Shown: in pieces, positions 24,691 to 36,461 of the stretch
Layout of the letters: every line of letters starts with the position of its first letter
How positions within the stretch are numbered: the stretch's first letter is position 1
Assembly: GCF_910592395.1 (NCBI RefSeq)
Contig: NC_088323.1
Location: 4,588,001-4,652,000, forward strand
From: Lineus longissimus
Taxonomy: Eukaryota; Nemertea; Pilidiophora; Heteronemertea; Lineidae
DNA: 64,000 nucleotides
Direction of reading: 5' to 3'
The notes under the pieces: model-generated
Seen by the model: only the letters and a program-made list of their open reading frames with translations
The model's database searches: none
Told to the model about the DNA's origin: nothing
Program-made: the position numbers and the translations under genes

Positions 24691-27600
24691 GGAGCACAGC
24701 CCCACTTCCAGAAAGCTCAGCCACAGCCGCCGCCGGCTGACCTACAACTGGTAATTTTATCATATTTATGCATTTTGCTGCTACACTATGATATTTTGCT
24801 TGGCACTGTTTCTTTCTCGGTCTTGGCGATCTCTATCTAAATGTCCTTCTCCACCCGGAGCTTTTTTTGGTATGGCTTCTGAATATGCAAAACACATTTC
24901 TAATTCTTACTAACATGACTCTATACACCGTATTTGATATTAAGCCATATTTATCTATCTGATGTAACAAGCTGCCTCTCCAGATTTCAAATTTCCAACA
25001 CGCAGCCTCCATGTATTTCTTGTCTTTCTATCTATCAAACAAGTTTATATGATTAGACATTCGCAGGCTATGGCACGGCACCCGGTATTTCCTAATTTGA
25101 ATTTCTCCTCGACCTTATTTCACGCCAATCCAATTTACTGAAACTTGATTTGAGATCGAAGTACGTGAACTGTACATGAGCAAGTCGTTTGTGTAAGATT
25201 CGATAGAACGCCAGCTGACATTATTTATTCTCTTGAACTTTTTTTTCACCCAAAGTCAATTTATCTAGATTTAATTGAAGTTCAAACGTTTAAGTCTAGA
25301 CATCTGGTTCAGACAAGGGCAGTGAAGCTTAGTCCATCAACAAGCTCTGACATCTCAATTCAAGTACATGTACATGCATGAAAATTTATCATTATAAAAG
25401 CTGTAATTACTTTCTTATGTTCTCTTGATGTTTTCACAGGAGGAAAAGAATGAAACAAAATCTAAGGTATTTTACTGCTTGTTTTTCGGGCGACATTAGG
25501 AAAGGTATTCTGAACTTTCGCTTTTGAAAGGGCGCTGGTGAATGCATTACTAGTATTAAGTTTTTGTAGAAAATAGATTGATAGAGATTTATGCTATAGC
25601 TTGCTTTGTACGGGTTATTGAAGGGTAATTGTAAGCCAGATTGTTATATGGCGCTGATGTGCAAAGTATGAAATCAAAGTCGAAATCCTGTCCCGCATTT
25701 TTAAGCATATAACTAGTTTTTTTATCAAATATTGGACAAACGGCTTGCCATACCCGTCACCTTAACCGTGTATGATCGAAACGTCGCTATAACTTCAAAC
25801 ATGACTCCCGAACATAATTGTAAAAGATCAGTTTTCACACGCTAAAGCAGTCCTAGGAACCATCATCGATCTGACAGACTAGTGCTAATTTCCGACATCT
25901 GATCAACAAAGCTAGCAAGAAAACATGAGCTCCCTTTCTCTCACATCTATGGGCGGGTCGATGGCGCGCTTGTACTTTAGGCTCTTTAGCCAGAATCAAT
26001 TTTCACCAGTCAGCGGAGAAATGACTGAAACAGGTTATTTATTCGGTAACGGTACTTCTTTAGGTAAAAGCAAGCGATTACAATCGGCAATGGAATATTT
26101 GGTCTGCTCAAAAGTCATTGATACGTGTAGAAATCAATACAAAGAATGGAACTATATACAGTACTAACAAAGTATGAAAATCTGCCAAAGTATTCGATCG
26201 ACTAAGGTACTTCCGTGGATAAACTCAAGCAATTACAATCGGCAATAGATCCACACAAAGTTTAGAAATCCATTTTACTATTGATGCCATAACTTTAAAG
26301 TTCGGCGAATTCTGGCTTTTTCTGCATATTAGCGCGGATGCATCGATTTGGATAGCTATATGCCTTTGAAGTCAGTTCCTCTAATTGATATGTCACATCC
26401 ATTAATCGCTCTAATAGATGATCCGCCGAGGGACTCTAATTGGCTAGTTCGTGTAACACCTCCATCAATTTTCCGTGTGAGAATTACGAGGTATTTATCA
26501 GCTACTAAGCGAGCCTTTTTTCATCCAAGAGTGGCGGCTTCTGCGCAAAATTCGTATTCGGACAAATTGGTGTTTGTTTTCTGCCAGATATCTATCTGAT
26601 ATAATGTTTATCCAAACGCGAAGGGAATTTGGTGGGGGTGGAGTGCGTGGGTGAAACTGAAGTATAGAAGAGGAGGAGGTGGCTCTTAATGGCACTCGGT
26701 GAGCGGAAATTAATATGTGAGCAAATTGGTTTTCAAAAGCAGAGTTTGTGGTAATCGATCGGCCTTCATCAGTCATAAGGGCTAATTTCTGCATTCTATG
26801 CACAAAACATGAACAATTAGGCGACCTGCACGCGCAAGGTGTCGTCTTACGTTTTCCACCTCCTTTACTTGCTAAATTGCTTTTGCAAACTGAGATAAAA
26901 CCATTTTTAACACTACAGATTACAAGGCAGGTGTTCGTTGGTGAAAAGTCATTTTTTTAGAACACCGTTGAGTGAAAAACCAAGACGGAGAAATTGACTT
27001 GACCAATATCGTTTTTAGAAACAATGCGGTGGAACCTCTTCGCTGCGTACACCATCTTAGCAGGACATTCTCTTCATCAAGGGGTAATGTCAATTCCATT
27101 TGAAATTTCCTTGTGTGTTATTTATCCTGTATCTCGTTGTCTCTTTGCAGTCACCGGGTGAAACGCCGTGTACGACTCCAGACATATCCAATGACACATA
27201 CCAACTTGTTGGAGATGGGGACTTCGAAAAGAAGGACAAATCAAACATTCCGATGGCTAGTTTTAACTTCATCAATTCAATTATCGGCTCCGGTATTATA
27301 GGTAAGATCATACATGCGTTTCGGACAGATTTTCCAACTAATAAATACCGAATTGTTAGCCAGAATGAACGCTTGCATTACTTTATCGACAGCACGGAAT
27401 CATATCAAACTGTTTCTCCATTGGTGACAGCTCGATCACTGCTGACACAGCATAAATATCTCATGGACACGCGTCTTCATTTGCATGCGTAATTGGAGAT
27501 GGCTGTACATTATTTACTCCCAATCTAGCAGAGGTGATACCTACGAAAGCTGTTTGCCAATTACATTAACAAGTATGGCATGGTTCGTGTTGACCCACGC

Positions 27601-30600
27601 AAGTACTGAAATTTTCATATATCGATGAAACATTGAGACCAATGTGCTTTGGAATTCAGCACAAAAAAGATTGTGGAGAGTAAGTTACACGGCCTGGCAA
27701 CTGGTTTATACGTCCCTTTTTCCCTTTAGGTATCCCCTTTGCCCTCCGACAAGCGGGTTTTGGGCTAGGATTAATACTCATTGTACTAGTAGCTGTTATA
27801 ACAGGTAAGACACTACATGGTCAAAACTGATATTGTACTAGTATCTGTTATAACAGGTAAGACAAGACACTACATGATCAAAACTGATATTGTACTAGTA
27901 TCTGTTATAACAGGTAAGACACTACATGATCAAAACTGATATTGTACTAGTATCTGTTATAACAGGTAAGACACTACATGATCAAAACTGATATTGTACT
28001 AGTATCTGTTATAACAGGTAAGACACTACATGATCAAAACTGATATTGTACTAGTATCTGTTATAACAGGTAAGACACTACATGATCAAAACTGATATTG
28101 TACTAGTATCTGTTATAATAGGTAAGACAAGACACTACATGATCAAAACTGATATTGTACTAGTAGCTGTTATAACAGGTAAGACAAGACACCACATGAT
28201 CAAAACTGATATTGTACTAGTATCTGTTATAACAGGTAAGACACTACATGGTCAAAACTGATATTGTACTAGTATCTGTTATAACAGGTAAGACAAGACA
28301 CTACATGGTCAAAACTGATATTGTACTAGTATCTGTTATAACAGGTAAGACAAGACACTACATGATCAAAACTGATATTGTACTAGTATCTGTTATAACA
28401 GGTAAGACACTACATGATCAAAACTGATATTGTACTAGTATCTGTTATAACAGGTAAGACACTACATGATCAAAACTGATATTGTACTAGTATCTGTTAT
28501 AACAGGTAAGACACTACATGATCAAAACGAATATTGTACTAGTATCTGTTATAACAGGTAAGACACTACATGATCAAAACTGATATTGTACTAGTATCTG
28601 TTATAACAGGTAAAACAAGACACTACATGATCAAAACTGATATTGTACTAGTATCTGTTATAACAGGTAAGACACTACATGATCAAAACTGATATTGTAC
28701 TAGTATCTGCTATAACAGGTAAGACAAGACACTACATGATTAATACGTATTGTACTAGTAGCTGTTATAACAGGTAAGACGTTACAGGGTTTAATGCTCA
28801 TTGTAATACTGAGTTACTATTGTAGCAGGTAAGCCATTGTTGGATTTACTTGTCGTTGCTATTATCACACGAAGACATATTGCGCCTCAACTGAAACTGC
28901 AGACATCACCTTGCAGGTGAATATTTAATACAACTAAGTGGTGAAGAAATTATATTCTGGAGATATTTCGCTTACGGTAACGTAGGCGACTGAGTTGCAC
29001 CTTCATTTCTTAATCTTATCATTATGATATTAAATTTTCTTTCAGATTATTCCGTTGTGTTGTTAATTCACGGTGGAAATTTATCAAATACGAATACATA
29101 TCAGGTGAGACACCATTTGAAAGAAAACATCGGAAAGAAAGAATTTTCATGTAGATGTAGATATGAATTTGGAATCCGAATCTGAATATGTTTTTCTTGA
29201 TATGTAGTAGCTTGTCCAAAACAAATGGCCACCAAGAGAAAACCTTCGTTTTCGTTTCAGGATTTGGTGAGAGCAGCATTCGGTCGGCCTGGTTTTTATG
29301 CACTGACATTCATGCAAGGCCTCTATCCATTTATAGGTGAGAAGAGTTGAAAGGAAATTGTTACAATTATGACGACAATATTTAATTTAGGGGAGGTTCT
29401 GGGTATCAGCTCACGACGATATTGCTTCTTGTAACGATAAGGATGATGAATGGGGATTATTTTTTGTAACTTTCATTCCATCCTTATTAGCATGCAGGTC
29501 ATGTACATATCATCTATACATACTTAAGAATTCAGGCAACATCACGGCGTGGCCACTTTTAAGATTTGAAATCGTATTCATCGGCCGTACATGATGGGAA
29601 AGGCTCAATCGGTTATGACAGCTGCCGTCTCAATTACCATCCAATGAAGCAACACTCCGAGATCTTCCAAGTACCAGAAGTTAAAGATACATAGCTTCCG
29701 GTTTTGGCGGTCACCATGGTCACGTTCTTTCAGGGTGGGATCGTGGGTTTCTTCCAATACCAACAACAGCTAGGAAAAGAATAAAAAATGCAATCGAAAA
29801 CGCAGCAGACAACGAATACGTTCATAGATAACTTAGCATCTCTGTGTCATTACTGGAGAATAAGTATTCTGTAATAGACACTTTCTTTTTAAAGTTTATA
29901 CTTATTTCCCCAAATTCTCTTTTTCAGCTATGATAAGTTATAATGTTATTATTGGTGACACAATAACCAAGATTGTTATCAGAATAGGCGGAGGTAAGTC
30001 CCATCATTACAATAGAAAAATGTCATGTTTGTTACTTGATAGCTCATTACACTGAAGTGCACATGTTGAAGACCTTTCCGTCTGATATCCACAACTAATG
30101 TGGTGGCATTTTCTTATTCCCAATTCGTAATTGGGTGATTATTTCTGTTCCAGAATCGATCCGCTGGTCCATCCTGGGCAACCGACAGTTTATCATAGCT
30201 GTATGTACGATCGTTGTAACTCTTCCTCTGTCACTGTACAGAAATATATCAAGATTAAGTAAGGTGAGTGTCACTGGAACGTGGCCAATTGTCCGCGATT
30301 AAGAGCCCACGTGGATCACATTTATATCATATTTTTTTATAAGCTTCGAAAACATTGAGCCTGGAAGATCATCCAGGATGATTAAATAGTTTTGAAAATA
30401 GCATTGTAGAGCCAGTCAGTTTTTTATCGCCAGTGCTATCACTATGATAACATCAACCTATCATTTGAATTGAAATGCACGAGCGAATATATAAAGGCCG
30501 TTAAAAGAGACTACATATCCTTCCACACATCGCAGGATGCAGTGATGCATGTAAGCCATGTACACGAGCACAAGGCGTAATGAATATCACTATGGCATCG

Positions 30601-33600
30601 GTGAGCTCGTATATGTTTCGTGGTATGGTGAAGTTCATCCTCAGATTCAGGTTTTTGATACTCCTACGTCAATAAAGAGAGGCGGGGTATATTGAAAACC
30701 AATGGTACCAGGATGGGTATATAATTATCGCGAATATGAAATGACGTGGTTACCCTCGATGATTGTGCGAGCGTGGCAGTGCAACGATAATAACTCGCCC
30801 CAGGAGCTTCCTCCTCGTTCCTCCCGGGTGGAAGACCCGGGGATTCAATAAGTAACAGGAACCAACATAATGTCATATACAAATAAGATATTTCATTGAG
30901 GGGATATGACCAGCTCAAGGTAACCCTTGTACCCTCGAGCTCAATAACTCGATCAAGGGACCATCATTCGCCCGAATTTCCTGAGAACGAAAGACAATAT
31001 GATTCCGGAGGCACTGACAGAATGTCAGAAACTGCGAGAAAATCTAATGACATGTAGGATATTTGATCAGTTATCAGGTCCAGCCAGTTTTACTAGTGTT
31101 ACATGTTGTCATGGAAACGCCAGCGCGTATGGGAAGACACTAGAGATTCCTCCTTCAGTAATGTGCAAAAAGGGTTCTAAACAATTGCGCTTTTTTAATA
31201 CCTTACTTACTTTAGTGTCTGCTTTACGACTAGAGTCTCCAACCTCCTATTGCAGGCCTTTTGAACGTTTCTAAAACCTTTGAAGGTCTTTCGACCAGAA
31301 CAAATATGCATCACCATATAAGTGTTGGCCAAAAAACTCAAAAACGTCAGGTCTTTTAGAAGGGGAATATTTTCTCGGGCTTTTTAGCGCTTTTAAACGT
31401 TTTCAAGACTTAAAAGGGTTAACAACTCGTTATTTTTATTTGTTACCTGTCACTCGAGTATCGAGGAAATATTCTGCGATGTCAGTATAAACACTCCAAC
31501 TAGTAAAATATCGTCAAAACCACTTGATAAATAACATAAACTCGTTAGTTGGATGCTAAACTTTTGCTACAGAACAACGAGGTGAAATATTGATGAAAGT
31601 GGCAGTATTTTGCTTTGCAGAAAGGAAATCGATTTCGGTTTCTGCTTGTCTTGGTTGCTTTTGCTTGCGTAATGTATCATTGTAGGGGTAGTTGTAAAAC
31701 AAGAAACACAGAAACGAAACAGAAACACAGAAACACAGAAACGAAACGCAGAAACCAGTCTTGTGGCGAATTCTGGTCTGCAGACTCCATCTTGTTGCCA
31801 TGGTTGTGGCCGCGAACGCGGGTGTAACTAAAACTGGTATTCAGTCGGAATGGAAGGAGGAATGCTCATTTCCCAATACCCCTTTTAGCCTCATCAACGT
31901 GTGCGCAGATTTTGATCGTGCCCCTGACCATGCCGATCCACCATCTGTTGGGCATGAGGACTTTATGATCGATATGAGCCGCCAGTAAGTCGGCATGACC
32001 AATGACCAGAACACGACCATAGGCCTGCTAGGAATGTACAATAGAACATGACTCTCTATTCGAAGGACTATTTTCTATTTACACTGACCTCCCCAATACA
32101 CAACATGTATGTACTACACGGCGTAAATAGAAAATAGTCCTTCGAGTAGCGAGTCCTGTTCTTTTGTACATTCCATGGCCTGTGCACGACACTAGGCTGA
32201 ACTTCCCTACTGCAACCTCATTAACATAAACAGATATTTAAAGGGACTATTTAAAGGCAGCAGCTGGGCAGGCAAGATTGAGTTACTCCAAGTCCAAGTC
32301 TAGTGCCCCCCCGCCCCCCCCCCCCCACTTTACTCTATTCTAGTCGCCAAAATTGGTCTCTCACGTCTCACATAACGTCGAAATGATTCACCCATGTACT
32401 GGTACCGTACCTTGCATTTAGTGCTGCATCAGACGGGATTTGTAGGATGATCCTGGTACTTCATGTAAATTGAACACTACAAGGCAAGATGTTGCACTGC
32501 ACCTTCATTTAAAATAACATGCTGTAGGAATCGAATCGAACCTACCAAAGTACTACACCACCACCTCAAAAGACTTCACCCATATCGTGCCGCCCCCTCC
32601 CCCCCCCCCCCCCAAGTTGCTCCATGTATCCCCTCAACAACTCTATTGCATTCCGGCTGGCCGCAACCCACCAACCTCAGATTTTACTTTTAAACGACAA
32701 TAACAACGGATTGGGCAAGGAAAGTATCGGCGTGCCGCTTGATTCCAACTTTTATGAAAACCCGTTTGATTTTCGTTTCTGCGTTTCGTTTCTGCGTTTC
32801 GTTTCTGCGTTTCTGTGTTTCTGTTTCGTTTCTGTGTTTCTTGTTTTACAACTACCCTCATTGTAGTACGCAGTCTGCGGATAAGTTCTATTGTCGAGGT
32901 TGGCTGGTCTATTGGACTGCGATATTTTGCAGGAACAAATCCTGAAGCGCCTGTACACTCCTGTACATATACGCGTGCTGTTAAAACTAGAGGGTAATCA
33001 TCATCATGATCATTCTAATTTCTAATTAAATTCTAAATTTCAGATATCACTCATCTCGGTTGTATTCACTCTGTTCATTGTCTTTGTCCTCATCGGAAAA
33101 GGCTTTGATCTTGCGGCAAAAGTGTAAGGCTAAGACCACTCTTTCATCAATTTAATGTACATTTTGAACTTGTTATGTACTTGTTACTGAATGTATACTT
33201 ATTATATTTTGTACTTGTGATTTCGTTTAAATTTGGTGCTTACACAGGCCTGATGCCAGTGAGAGTCGAACGTTTTCCCCGCTACAATGGCCGCGGCGGC
33301 AAACTCCGGTGGGTATACTTGTAACGTGATCGGCGTCTTTTGACGTTACTGCCCATTTCCACCAACCACGCTTAATCACAAGACAAGCGTTGGCAGCCGA
33401 AGTCTAATTTTGCCAAGGTGGGGAGCGCACCTGGAAAATCGGCTCTCGTGGAACCAGGCCTGTATTTGTAATGCAAACGACGTGTTCGGAAATTCTTCGA
33501 AACTTCAGTAAACACAAACCCTCTGACGTTTGGATTTGCGCTATAAACCCCACTGCACTTCCCACTTTTAGCACCGAACCACTCTTTATCCCTACTGTTT

Positions 33601-36461
33601 CTGTTTTCTCACGATCCGCAAATCAATGACAACCGGAAGTAGTTCAATTATTCGACATGTCTACCTGTGAACATGGCGTGCTTTGATGCTTAGCAACGCA
33701 ACTCCTTCCGGTTGTTGAGTTGATATCTGCCAAATAGCTCCCATTAATTGATTTGTCAATTTTTTTCTCGATAAATTACCCGGGTTGAACTTTTGCAGAC
33801 TGTTTGTATCGTTGTTGTCGTTTTCCTTACTGTCGTAATTCTGTAGAACCGATAAATGTTTACACGCTCAAATGATGTCGTTACTATGTTTTTGTCGTTT
33901 CAGCTCGCCTTTACCTCGATTGTGTTAAATATTGTGATAATCATTGTAACAATTATTCGACTTATCGTTCCGTTTCCCGAGAGAATGTAAGACATTGTAC
34001 AACCAGGTGGTCGGTTTTTTCCCTCTTTGCGCTTGCTCTCAACAATTTCAATGTACGTTTTAAAGTTGAAGTAGTTCTTAACATTGTAGTGTACAATTAA
34101 GCTCACAAAAATTAACGTTATCGTAATCAGATGGTCTTTGCTCGCGCAGTGCTTCGTCACCATCAGGCCGCTGTCTACATGAGTAGCGTATCTTTAATCT
34201 ATCTCCCCAGCCTAGGTTATGATAAAGAAAACAAAGAATCAGAAAAAAATCGCATCTGATGTTGTCGTTGTTATTCCAGTCCCACTTCTGATGATGGATG
34301 GGAATTCGCCAATACGCAAGTTGCCCAGTCTATAGGCATCATGGCATTCGGTAAGAAGTATACCTGTCATCTCAGATTTCCAAGCGCTTCTTCGGTGACC
34401 GTGACCCTTGCTCATTGGAAGACGTCGCCATCTGCTAGGTTCCAATCTGTGGGGTCAGCAGGTTTCTCGCGTAGACCGTCGGTCACTCATCAACGTTTAT
34501 TACTATCGACAAGTACCTGGTCGTGTTACAGGACATATCGATTTGCTGTTAGGCATTGCTTCGACCTCTGCTACCAAAGAGCTTCGCATTAACTGTAAAT
34601 CAATTTCTCCGGTAATCGGTATGAAAAGGATGCCAAAAGATTCCTTGGAGGTAACCTGAGTCCATCGCAATTGGCATGCAAAAATGCTATGACCAAGTTT
34701 CTTCGACAGCCTGTACCTCAATCCACATGTTTATCCGTATTTGACAATGCCTTGCCGAGTTTCTTTGCGAGCATGTAACTTAAATTGATCCGTTTAGTAT
34801 TATAACCTTGTGCAAGGCACTTAACTCGAATGTCTCTTGCAGCCTACATGTGCCATCACAACTCCTTCCTCATCTACGACTCGTTAGAGAACAACACCCA
34901 AGAACGCTGGAGCATGGTGACCCATCTGAGTGTCATCTTTGCCATGGTCTGTACTCTCATCTTCGGTATCACTGGTTACGCCACCTTCACTGGATTCACG
35001 CAGGGTAAGCCAAATGACATAACCAAAAGCAGGGTCTCCACATAGGCACCTTTCCTGTTCCAGTCTGCAATGGGTTTGTTGTCGTGTGACCGTCTTGTTT
35101 GGAGAGGGCCACAAACTGGGGAGATTAGGGACGCTAGTCACAACACCTTTCTATGTACGAGTCTGCGGTAGCAACTCTAGCAACCCGAGATACCACAAAG
35201 GGAGTACACGCATTTTGAATCGGTCAAGAAGATAATTCAAACAGCTTTAAAATTACTCCCTACTTCACAAAAATTGAACCTGGAGCTAAAACTAACGAAC
35301 AGATTCGAGATATCTTCGTGTCATGTTTCTGCTAGAAAGATTCTCCATCCCCGAGTGGTGGAAATAGTACGCTGTCTTTGCTAGGCCGCACCGAATAATC
35401 TTTTTCGTTGTCTTAGGTGATCTGCTCGAGAACTACTGTGCCAATGATGACCTTGTCAATGTCGTAAGATTTGTCTTCGCTTTGACCATCATGTTAACAT
35501 ATCCCATCGAATGTTTCGTAGTCAGAGAGGTAGGTATCGTGTTACGTTTCTTGGTCATCCATCCACCGGATCGAAATTAGTTCATAACGCAGGCATGACC
35601 AATCCACTCATTTTGGCCTGCAATCTAGCGAGTACATCGGAATCACTTGTACCTTTCATACAGTAGTTGTAAGAAATTGTGTTGTGAGTTGATGATTTAC
35701 TGTTAAAAGGTGCTTACAAAAGCAATATCCTCTTTACATCATAAATTCTGTGATATCAGCCACTTGTCTTTCTTATAGGTGATAGAAAATGCGATCTTTG
35801 CCAATACCCAGCCTCAGCCTCTGAAAAGACACATCATAGAAACCGTGATTATCGTCATATTGACAGTTATTATCTCCATGGCAACCGATTGTTTGGGCAT
35901 TGTTCTTCAAGTCAACGTAAGCAGATTTTCATGCATATTTTGTTCAATTCGGCACTTTCTTGAGAAGCAGCTAACCTGGACTTTCGGTTAGTATTGGCCA
36001 ATCAGATAACGTCTATCGTGCGTCTACGGCACAGAAAGCATGGCCGCGACCATGATAAAGTAGAGGGCTTCTGATTCGTCATTACGCATGATTCTGCGTT
36101 GGAAAGTGTCTGACGATGGGACATAATCTCGAAACCCATATTAAATCCTCTGATTTCTATTTTTCAGGGTGTCTTAGCGGCGGCACCGTTAGCCTTCATC
36201 ATCCCACCATTCTGTGTGATGCGTCTCCAACAAGAGGCAGTCTTCTCCTTGAAGAACATCCCCTGTATCCTCATATCGCTCTTTGGGATCGTCGTCATGG
36301 TCGTTGGCGTCGTCATGACGATCTTGGACATCGTCAACGGGATAACCTGCAGTCATGGAGAGGAGATGCCATATTGCATGACGGGTAACACGACACTATC
36401 CACTGCGCATGCGTACTTGAACACTAGCTCCCGGCACACGACGACACCTGCCTTCACTTGA
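24691..36461 (+). CDS. SLC38A11: SLC38A11-like sodium-coupled amino-acid transporter
   Basis: The exons are 27151-27301, 27730-27804, 29046-29104, 29261-29336, 29928-29993, 30154-30263, then 33044-33123 or 33904-33986, 34280-34350, 34843-35004, 35417-35529, 35779-35916 and 36168-36461. All have GT-AG borders with matching phases. Two small upstream exons (24691-24750 and the 27-nt 25440-25466) fit in phase and encode a polar cytosolic N-terminus; the ATG exon is not found. The protein is about 490 residues plus the missing start. Diagnostic blocks are FNFINSIIGSGIIG (helix 1), ALRQAGFGLGLIL, LYPFIAMISYNVIIGDT, CHHNSFLIYDSLE, GYATFTGFTQGDLLENYC and LTYPIECFVVREVI, which align along the whole length with vertebrate SLC38A11. 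The family imports neutral amino acids with Na+ across the plasma membrane, but substrate data for A11 are scarce. The last exon ends in a Thr/Ser-rich tail. Confidence 0.9.
27024..27083 (+). other. Possible alternative first exon of the transporter
   Basis: An ATG at 27024 opens 20 codons (MRWNLFAAYTILAG...) that end at a GTAATG donor in phase 0 with the exon at 27151. The resulting intron would be only 67 bp, and the hydrophobic start would be unusual for an SLC38 N-terminus. This is a weak candidate. Confidence 0.2.
27780..28830 (+). repeat. Minisatellite multiplying an exon end and its 5' splice site
   Basis: Units of 52 or 57 bp contain the last 25 nt of the exon ending at 27804 (attgtactagtagctgttat...) plus the first 27-32 nt of the intron (gtaagacactacatgatc...). 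Each therefore has its own CAG/GTAAG-type donor. There are 19 close copies, with GT at 27805, 27857, 27914 and so on to 28774, and a diverged twentieth at 28829. A less similar upstream part of the exon (ttaatgctcattgta) also recurs near 28793. Use of any later donor would add an in-frame TGA within the first unit, so only the first donor keeps the transporter intact. Confidence 0.92.
30637..30722. repeat. Small dispersed repeat in transporter intron
   Basis: A short sequence (attcaggtttttgatact ... gaggcggggtatattgaaaacc) has partly inverted ends (ggtttttgatac / gtatattgaaaacc). A related copy lies at 55000-55105 in another gene's intron, so it is a dispersed mini-element of unknown class. 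Confidence 0.6.
31685..32857. mobile_element. hAT-like element with 8-bp target duplication inside intron
   Basis: This 1173-bp insertion sits in the large intron 30264-33043 of the transporter. Its termini are inverted: GGGGTAGTTGTAAAACAAG at the left and CTTGTTTTACAACTACCC at the right, followed inside by gaaacagaaacac-type short repeats in both arms. The identical 8-mer TCATTGTA flanks it at 31677-31684 and 32858-32865. The interior contains two poly-C tracts (about 32308-32333 and 32589-32613) and a nested foldback element. There is no transposase frame. Confidence 0.88.
32021..32181. mobile_element. Nested foldback element
   Basis: Two arms of about 60 bp (32021-32082 and about 32123-32181) are inverted copies. 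The inner 26 bp, including cgaaggactattttctattt, match almost perfectly. The centre is about 40 bp. It lies inside the hAT-like insertion and was probably acquired later or as a part of it. Confidence 0.8.
33044..33123 (+). CDS. SLC38A11: Transporter exon 6a (one of two alternative exons)
   Basis: This 80-nt exon has phase 0 at entry and phase 2 at exit, with acceptor ...aaatttcag and donor GTAAGG at 33124. It encodes a hydrophobic helix (ISLISVVFTLFIVFVLIG...) that joins to the common exon at 34280 as ...AKV-PTSDDGW. In position it corresponds to the sixth membrane helix region of SLC38A11. Confidence 0.85.
33904..33986 (+). CDS. SLC38A11: Transporter exon 6b (alternative to 6a)
   Basis: This 83-nt exon has a strong pyrimidine-rich acceptor (tttttgtcgtttcag) and a GTAAGA donor at 33987. 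It enters in phase 0 and exits in phase 2, like exon 6a. It encodes a different hydrophobic helix (LAFTSIVLNIVIIIVTIIRL...) and joins the exon at 34280 as ...ER-IPTSDDGW. Using both exons, or neither, would break the frame, so exactly one of the two must be chosen. Confidence 0.75.

Noticed and set aside
27780-28830. CRISPR-like regular repeats
   Set aside because: The window is eukaryotic, the units are contiguous without unique spacers, and the unit derives from an exon edge.
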